DNA of 64,000 bases from Fomitopsis serialis (taxonomy: Eukaryota > Basidiomycota > Agaricomycetes > Polyporales > Fomitopsidaceae), in NCBI RefSeq assembly GCF_022376445.1, contig NW_025955007.1:62001-126000 (forward strand). The letters run 5' to 3'. A program made the translations under genes and the position numbers. The notes beneath the pieces were generated by a model. It saw only the letters and a list, made by a program, of their open reading frames with translations. It was not told the DNA's origin and did not search any database. Below, piece by piece: positions 57,072 through 64,000 of this stretch. How positions within the stretch are numbered: position 1 is the first letter of the stretch; every line of letters begins with the position of its first letter.

Positions 57072-57432
57072 CACGATATCTTTACGGTGTCTATTGCCTA
57101 AAGCAGGAGTAACATTACCATAAATGGTAGGGTCTCAGAATATCTTTACGATGACTTTGAGCTTTCCGACATGCCTGTTACGTTTAACGATTAAGACAAA
57201 TATCAGCGTAAGGGGGCCCAATGTTACCGTGATGTTATTCTGCGTCACAATATGTTTAGGATAACTGGACCAATGGTACCGTGATGTTACTGTGTGACAG
57301 ACTCGTCACACTATCTTCAGGATAACCCTACGATTAAGCCACTCAAGTTATGTACATCTTGATCAGGATAACTTCACACTATCATGCCGTGACTTATGCT
57401 TAAGTTGGCTTCCCTATCTTCACCGTAACATC
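57072..57432. repeat. array of a degenerate 20-bp motif, six copies
   Basis: The motif is close to CACAATATCTTTAGGATAAC. It recurs at 57072, 57136, 57246, 57307, 57375 and 57412, often about 60 bp apart. It is interleaved with TACCGTGATGTTAC (twice) and its near-inverse CACCGTAACATC. The stretch is clearly more AT-rich than its surroundings and has no coding frame. The arrangement resembles subterminal binding sites of a DNA transposon. Confidence 0.5.
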
Positions 57433-60039
57433 AGCATATCTCAGTGCAAGATATCCTGAGCTGCACCCTGTGATACCCCGTTCGAACGCGTGAAGACCTG
57501 CTACGTACATGCGAACTATGTAGCTACTCCGATCACGTGCAGTAGGCGCTACACCCCATATTCCGTCATGGCCCCGTGCCCGTGTATCAGCCCTCCGTGT
57601 TGTCCTTCGTCCATGTGCAGCCCTCGCATCCACCATAACCGCCTCCCAGGAGTGTCGACTGCCGAACGGCATCAGTCCTCAGTCCCGTCGAACCCCGCAT
57701 CTCTGTGCGTTTCTACAATTCACCTCGCTGTGTCTCTAAATATTTTGAGACATTTTCCCGGTTGTCCGATGTTGCCATTTTCAGGTTGATTTTAGTGGAG
57801 TGAACCTCCTGGGAACTGCCGAGTAATGTGGGCGAAGCCGCATGCGTACCTTCGCTCGTTGCGCCTTTAGTGGGTGGCGCGGGCAGTGATTACAGATGAG
57901 TACTGTGCCTTTCTCTGACGTTCACTGGACCATGACTCGGACGTGAGCCGGTACACTACGACAGGTATACGTGCCATGATGAAAGCTCCTTAACCCAGAC
58001 ATACGCCACTGGTAGGTTGTCCTCTCGTACCCGTTGGTCTCAACATAATGGCTAGCTCAATTTGACGAATCCAGAATCATGCCTCGCCATACAACTTGAC
58101 CCGCGCATCATCGCTCTTCTCGCGCCCGGTATTGCCGTGCCCATCCGCTGCCAAGTTGACTCACTACTCTTGCGAGACTTCGTGTCAAGTGCGTACTTTG
58201 TAGCACCGGCTGACCGGCGGCGGGTCGACATGGAGGTTCGACATTCATCAAGATACTGTGACTTCACACATCCCGCCTCTGCTGACGGAGCCCCATGCGC
58301 GATCGAGCGTGGTGCTTGACTTTCAAGTTCCTAACCTCGCTCTTCCCCCATTGCCACAACAGACCGCGAGCGATCAATCACGCCCCTTTCTCCCAACTAC
58401 ATGTGTTTCATCCAGAGTGGCCCACCAATTCACGCACGTAGTGCGGCGAGCGTGCTCTGTTCACGAATCTTATTAGCCGAAGGTGAGTTTCTACACACAG
58501 AGGTCGCAGCATGTCCAGCTCATTGTCATGATCCGTCCAAAATTCACTCCAGTCGTGGAGAAGCCCACTGCGTCTCTTTACTCCGGAATTGCGGCGTACA
58601 TACGCACCTCCATGGCCGGCGCGTGCAGCTGGCCGGTCTTCAAAGCGTTCGTACTAGGTGTCGGTCTTCGGGATGAGAAGCGTATATGCCGGCTATGGTG
58701 GGTCAGACTTGTCGATAGCGCACGACGCCGCAATGATTGATGACATCGATCCATACGGCCGTAGCGTGTGGTCCATTCGCACAGGCTGTCGCACTCGCTC
58801 AAATTGACATTCCGATCTCAATACTAATCTTCATGTGATCAAGCCTCATCACTTTCGGTGCGCACAATCCCTGGCTGCCTACGGTGCCGGCGTCATCGTC
58901 AGAGACTGACTCTAACCCCTTCAGGCCGCAGTGGATGGTTACGAGGTCAACCTGCCTAAACCGACGCGAGACTGTCCAGCGCCGCACAAACCGCAGATCA
59001 GCAGCCCGGCTCAAGGTGATCCGTCAGTCGAGGGCAGAATCCCGAGGCCCGAAAAGCGTAGTACATTTTGAATCTCGATTCGTCATCCTGGCTGCTGATT
59101 CACTTTCGTCAGTACCTCATAATGACCCGACGTGTCGTTTGCAATAGATCCCGGGGTCGTCAAGACGTATGTTCAACTTGAAGGTAACTACCAGTGGACA
59201 ATGCCTTGTACTTGTCGTGTGGAGCAACTCGCAGGACGCCACTGAAGGCTATTCGGAGGTCGGTAAAGGTGCGATCCTCGTTTCTCGCAGCGGTATCCGT
59301 TTCTATTCGTATCTGCGCCATCATGTCATCTGTGCGCACGTCGTGTGGTTTTGCTCGTATTCTGTAGATGCAGGATTGTATATTACTCCGGACAACGGAC
59401 AGCCTCTGACGGCGATGCTGTTGATTACTGTCTGATGTACCGCACGTCGTTGATACTCAACTTACTCATTTTATGACTTTACGCCATGTATTCAGTTACT
59501 CTTAGCAACCATGAGGTTGCGGGTTGACTATAATGAAGATAGGTGTCCTATCGACACGCGCAGTGCTCGAATACAACTGGGAGCGTCCAGTACTATCGAC
59601 GGAACCCCGTTCTAGAACAGTTCGTATCTGTCTCGAGCATACAATATCTATACAGACGTCCGTCTCCTTCAATATCAATTCTCAAGAAACGATCATGGGT
59701 GCTACATATGCCATAAGTGGGCGGGAATGCCTCCCCCGACACCAGGCATCTCGACCCGCGTTGCGGCCGCGGGGTCATTCTGTACCTTGAGATCGTGCTT
59801 CCAATCAGCGGAGCAGCTTAATGCTGATCGTGGTTTCATACTCACGAACTCCATGCGACGGTACGAGCGAGGATGCAGGGTTGCAAGGATGTCAATCCGT
59901 GTCGCCTCGGGCACCCTCGTCGTCTTGACTTTCAAGCTGCGCCTCTCCTCCGGCATTGGTCTGTTCCATCGGCATGGTAGCATGTTGCCACTGCATGTCC
60001 TGCCTCCACATGTCGAGTCCTCGGAAGCCATACGCAATG
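57433..60039. other. fragmentary coding texture, no complete gene
   Basis: 58483-58740 on plus reads QHVQLIVMIRPKFTPVVE and IAAYIRTSMAGACSWPVFKA, and 59169-59435 reads CLVLVVWSNSQDATEGY. Both look like single exons of small proteins in the style of families 1 and 2, but I could not align or extend them. 57780-58050 shows nothing. Confidence 0.35.
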
Positions 60040-61559
60040 CTACAAAGACTCAATCTCGCTCCGCATTCTGCTTGATTCGGTCCATAGTACTACGTACCTC
60101 GATATACCTCGTCCACGCGAGTGTGGCATCTTCCGTGCAACAAGCTTGTCCCACCGATCGTACTGTTTTCCAAGTGTTGAATCCTTTGCAATAAGCGCTC
60201 TGTCATGTATCCGATTGCCGTTCTCATGGTCAATGCCTAAACAGACGCCTTTTGACGCAAGAGTACTGGAGAACTGCTCCTCCTGCAGTATGCTGTCCAA
60301 TCGCCCCATGACATCATCCTGTTCCATTGTCGTCAGCAATCCGTGCAAGTCATCGGCCGCGTGGTCTGTCCGAAGTATGAACATGACAGACATAGCCTGG
60401 AAGTGTTTCGAGCCGATGAGAGACACAATATGCGGGACCCATGGCCATACTGTGAAGGGGTGGTACAGGTAGATCTCCAACTTCCACAGGTGGTCGTAGT
60501 GCGAAAGGTTGTAATGTCGCTCTGTAGGCAAGAAACAATCAGCTAAGCGCCTCGACTCTCGAGAGGGAACTGAGATGACTTTCCGACTACGCTATCAATT
60601 GTACCATCACGAACAGAAATATTGAAATCAAAATCAAGCGCAAGCGTCTCTGCAGATGTGGAACTCGCATCTAGCAGATTCTGGCTTCTGCTGGCTCCCG
60701 AGGATGTATCCAACCTGTAGTCCACCACAAGCCAGAGATCGCGCACCCGGGAAGTCCGGCTGATCTGCAGGAAGAGGTCCTCGACTGCTGGTGCAACCCT
60801 TTGCGCTGCGACTTGGAGAGACTCCAGATTTGCACAGTCACGGTTCAGTGGGAGGAAGGCCTGGGAGACTTGCTGTTCCTGAAAGCAGGCAACCCCATCG
60901 CACCATAAGCACCTAAGTTGCGGGAGTGCTGAAACGAGGCGGGACAGCTGGGCAACGCTCGACAAGGTGGCATTGCGGATGAATAGAGTCTGAATGGAAC
61001 TGAACGCAGCTAGGTAGCGGATGTCCTCCGTTCGGACCGAGCCGATGGTCCACTCCGCATCTTCAATGCTGAGCATTGACAACCTCGGAAGCTTGCCCGC
61101 GAGCATGGCGGCAAACGTCCCAAGGTGTCGGATCGGTCGACGCTCCCCGGGAGAGTCACCCGATATGATGACCTCTTGAACGACCTCACGGAGGCGTGGC
61201 CTTTCGCGGAGTGTCTTGGAGAGCGAGAGAACATCCTTCCGGTCTCGCAGATGGATGCGTCGACGAAGATGAGACCATGTCAGGTAATACCAGTCTCGGC
61301 ATACGAGGGCGCAGGAAGTGAGAGAGGCCAGACGTGGATCACCCTTTGTAATCGGACGATAATCGAATGCCATTCCCATCGCGATGTGGTCGATGATCCG
61401 CTCACAGACCTTCGCAGGAAGCAGCCGAATCCGAGGACCATGAGAGAAACCTTCGGACATCTGCTGTGCGTGTGTGCCAGGATGCAATGACCTGTACACG
61501 TTATGCCTCCAGCTCGCGTGTTCTTGAATGTTGTGCACAGTGCTCCATTGAAGGGACAT
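60040..61559 (-). CDS. F-box protein (tandem copy 1), about 476 aa
   Basis: Exons 61559-60611 and 60521-60040. The intron (GTGATG...ACAG, phase 1) is placed at the same site in the neighbouring paralogue. An F-box-like domain lies near the N-terminus: IRLLPAKVCERIIDHIA, then SCALVCRDWYYLTWSHLRR. The rest has leucine-rich-repeat texture (LPRLSMLSIEDAEWT, ALPQLRCLWC). The second exon is conserved as HYNLSHYDHLW, IVSLIGSKHFQAMSVMF and MEQDDVMGRLDSILQ. F-box proteins link substrates to Skp1-Cul1 ubiquitin ligases, and basidiomycetes carry large variable sets of them. The first 34 codons may instead be an intron ending at the CAG before MSEGF, as the paralogue suggests. Confidence 0.7.
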
Positions 61560-61586
61560 TCAGCTTTCCTTCGCACTTGATGGAGT

Positions 61587-63037
61587 TCATAGTAAGGCTA
61601 CATACCTCAATAAACCTTGTCTGTATGAGTATGACATCTTCCGGCTAACAAGCACGTCCAACCGGTCGTACCATTCTCGGAGTGCTGACTCCATTATGAT
61701 ATACTCGTCGGCAGATTGCCGATTGTGGGCAACATTGTCAACGCCAATACAGACGTGGCATGACTTGGATGCAACAGTACTGGAGAAGTGTTTCCCCTGC
61801 AGTATGCTGTCCAATCGCGTCAGAACATCATCCTGCTCCATTTCCGCCAGCATTCTGTCCCAATCATCGGCCATGTAGTCTGTCGCATGCCTAAACATAA
61901 CAGACATAGCCTGGAAATGTTTCGAGGTGATGCGAGACACAATATGTGGGATCCAGGGCCATGCATATGCTGCGAAGGGGTGCAGCCGGATCTCCAACTC
62001 CTGCAGGTGGTCGTAGCGTGAAAGGTTATAGTGTTGCCCTGTAGACATGAAACACTCAGCCAAGTGCCCAGAAAGAGAAAAAAGAAGACTTTCCGACTAT
62101 GGTATCAATTGTATCATCACGAACAGGAGAACCGAGACCAATATTGAGCATGACCCTTTCTGCAGATGTGCAACTCGCATCCAGCAAAGTCTGGCTTCTG
62201 CTGGCCGCCGAGGATGGATCCAACTCGCTGTCCACCGCAAGTTCTAGCAGCCGCACTCGAGACGCCCGGCTGATCTGCACGAAGAGGTCCTCAACTTCTG
62301 GCGCAACCCATTTCACATTGAGCCACTCCAGATTTGCACAATTCAGTGGAAGGGAGGCCGGTGGGACTTGCTGTTTCTGCAAGCAACTGACATGGAAGCA
62401 CCAAAAGTCCGTAAGCCGCGGGAGTGCCAAAATGAGGTGGGACAGCAGAGAAACACTGGACAAAATGACGTTGCGGATGGTCAGAAAGCCAATGCAGCTG
62501 AACGCAGCTAGGTAGCGGATGTCCTCCATTCGGACCGAGCCGGTGGTCCATTCCGCATCCTCGATGGTGAACCTCCACAACCTTGGAAGCTTGCCCACGA
62601 GCATGACGGCAAACACCCCCAGATGCCGGATTGGTTGACGCTTCCCGGGAGAAGCACCCGATATGATGACCTCTTGAATGAACTCACGGAGGCGTGGCAT
62701 TTTGCAGAGTGTCTTGTAGAGCGAGAGGACGTCCTTCCGGTCTCGCAGATGGATGCGTCGGCGAAGATGATGCCACGTCAGGTAATACCAGTCTCGGCAT
62801 ACGAGTGCGCAGGCACTGAGAGTGACCACGTGCAGCTGTCCCTCGGTAATCCAGCATCCAAAGTCCACCCTCATCGCGACGTGGTCAATGATCCGTCCAC
62901 AGACCTCCACAGGAAGCCGCGGGGTCGAAGGGCCCTGAGAGGAGCCTTCGGAGGTTGCGGTCGTCCTGTAGGTTTATGTGTGAACCGTATTACCCGCTTT
63001 CGCACAGTGACACTTACATCGACTCGACTGTGTCCAT
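61587..63037 (-). CDS. F-box protein (tandem copy 2), 438 aa
   Basis: Exons 63037-63018, 62965-62121 and 62038-61587. The 20-nt first exon (MDTVES plus two bases) ends at a perfect GTAAGT, and the join gives MTTATSEGSSQGPSTPRLP. F-box-like region: VEVCGRIIDHVA, SACALVCRDWYYLTWHHLRR. It is similar along its whole length to the gene at 60040-61559, including IHLRDRKDVLSL, EDIRYLAAFS and the last exon (HYNLSRYDHLQ, SKHFQAMSVMF, EQDDVLTRLDSILQ). Head-to-tail tandem duplicates, both apparently intact. The identity of the F-box rests on the LPxEV...CxLVCRxW pattern and on context. Confidence 0.75.
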
Positions 63038-64000
63038 TCCGCTGAGATGGGATGTGCACTACGGCGACGTGACCACGCAGTGGCACCGATCAAAGTCTCA
63101 AGGATTCGTGCACGTTTGCGATGACAACGTAGATCCACGACGACGAATACACGTTACTGATGACATCGTCTCAGATCGCAATTCTCCAAGAGCAAGCACA
63201 ATGCGGTAACACACTACCTGATTTCCGGTATGTATACTGCTACCAGCTAAGCCAAGATGCGTCGTCCGGGTCCGGTCGTCAATTCGTCAGTCACTCACGA
63301 CCGTTCAGGCTTACGAGGCTACAAGGAAAGCACGACGTCAGTAAGGATATCCATTTTCGAAAGCGAAGTCGTACCTCGCGGGGACTTTCAATGGCTCTTG
63401 GTGCGTGCTGCAAAAGTTCAAAGCTAGACGAAGGGGAGAGCGCAGGGGCAGCGAAGGCAAAGATAGGCGATGTATATATGCATTGATCCAAGCGCTAGCC
63501 CACTGGCGTGTATGAAGTATCAAACACAGACACATGATGTCGAAAACGGTTCTTTGCTTTCAATGGACACCGCGAAGTCGAGGCCTTTCGCGGCCGATGA
63601 CATATTAGCCCGCTATGACCGGGTTACTGTGCAAAGCGGTACTCACAATACTCCCGTGCAGTCCGCGGCGAGTACACGGAAACCACATAGACTAAGAGGA
63701 GACTGCCTGGATGCAGTGCGCCTGATTCTGGTGAGCGCGGGCAAGGCACGCGTGTCCGAACCTTGAGCTTGTTGTATGAACGCTGGTCGATAATCAAGTG
63801 GACCACATAGACGTGCGATCAAGCAGGATTCTGCATAGAGAAAGGGAACACGCGGACCAATGCCGCATCCAATTCAGTACCAGCGAGAGGTATGGCGCAT
63901 CTATCTCTAGATAAGATGTGTTGCACCCAAGTTGCATCAGTTATCATGGCACCTATAGCATCTGCATGTACTTAGAGGAACGTGGAGACCCTCAGGCCTC
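63038..64000. other. no gene seen to the right edge
   Basis: The start of this stretch should hold the promoter of the F-box gene starting at 63037. Plus-strand frames at 63160-63486 and 63470-63766 lack clear coding bias. No RNA gene was seen. Confidence 0.35.

Noticed and set aside
1..64000. CRISPR arrays, bacterial operons, prophage or tRNA/rRNA genes
   Set aside because: None seen. Introns, TATA boxes and protein families are fungal, and the tandem repeats lack CRISPR repeat-spacer regularity.

Overview
The window looks like nuclear DNA of an agaricomycete basidiomycete, possibly a polypore-type wood-decay fungus. It has moderately high GC, short introns of about 40-75 nt with GT...(CTNA)...AG signals, a Tnp2/CACTA transposase of basidiomycete type, Ty3-like gag remnants, and several families I associate with Agaricomycetes. 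There are no bacterial features, no rRNA, and no tRNA that I could recognise. It resembles an accessory, repeat-rich locus rather than a housekeeping one.

Layout. 1-5.2 kb: the end of a coiled-coil protein, then a broken LTR-retrotransposon block on the minus strand (gag-like pieces around one LTR). 5.6-6.8 kb: an intact coiled-coil/RING gene. 7.3-15 kb: a 156-aa orphan, decayed GC-rich coding stretches, a 202-aa gene (family 2), and a truncated WW-containing RhoGAP-like pseudogene. 15.2-21.9 kb: duplicated segment copy 1, carrying an intact single-pass membrane protein gene (A1), followed by a family 1 gene. 23.9-28.6 kb: a five-exon gene for a 1502-aa protein with a very long acidic repetitive N-terminal part. 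30.6 kb: the second family 2 gene. 35.0-39.8 kb: an apparently intact nine-exon CACTA transposase (1443 aa). 40.3-41.1 kb: a family 1 gene on the minus strand. 41.8-45.3 kb: segment copy 2, followed by a damaged family 1 gene. 47.2 kb: an Hsp104 fragment. 49-50.9 kb: two more family 1 genes. 52.1-56.2 kb: segment copy 3 with a second membrane protein gene (A3), truncated on the right. 57.1-57.4 kb: an AT-richer array of a degenerate 20-bp motif. 60.0-63.0 kb: two tandem F-box genes on the minus strand.

The most interesting content is a pair of small-protein families that I can align only to each other. Family 1 has five members here. Where complete they are about 211 aa, from four exons with intron phases 2-1-0, a beta-rich domain ending in a helix, and in three members a C-terminal membrane anchor. 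Family 2 has two members of exactly 202 codons with intron phases 0-1-0. Family 1 genes sit beside two of the three copies of a near-identical segment whose flanks are much more diverged. This pattern fits an old tandem array homogenised recently by gene conversion or segmental duplication. Function is unknown. All exon joins were made by eye from splice motifs and phase consistency and have not been tested with RNA data.
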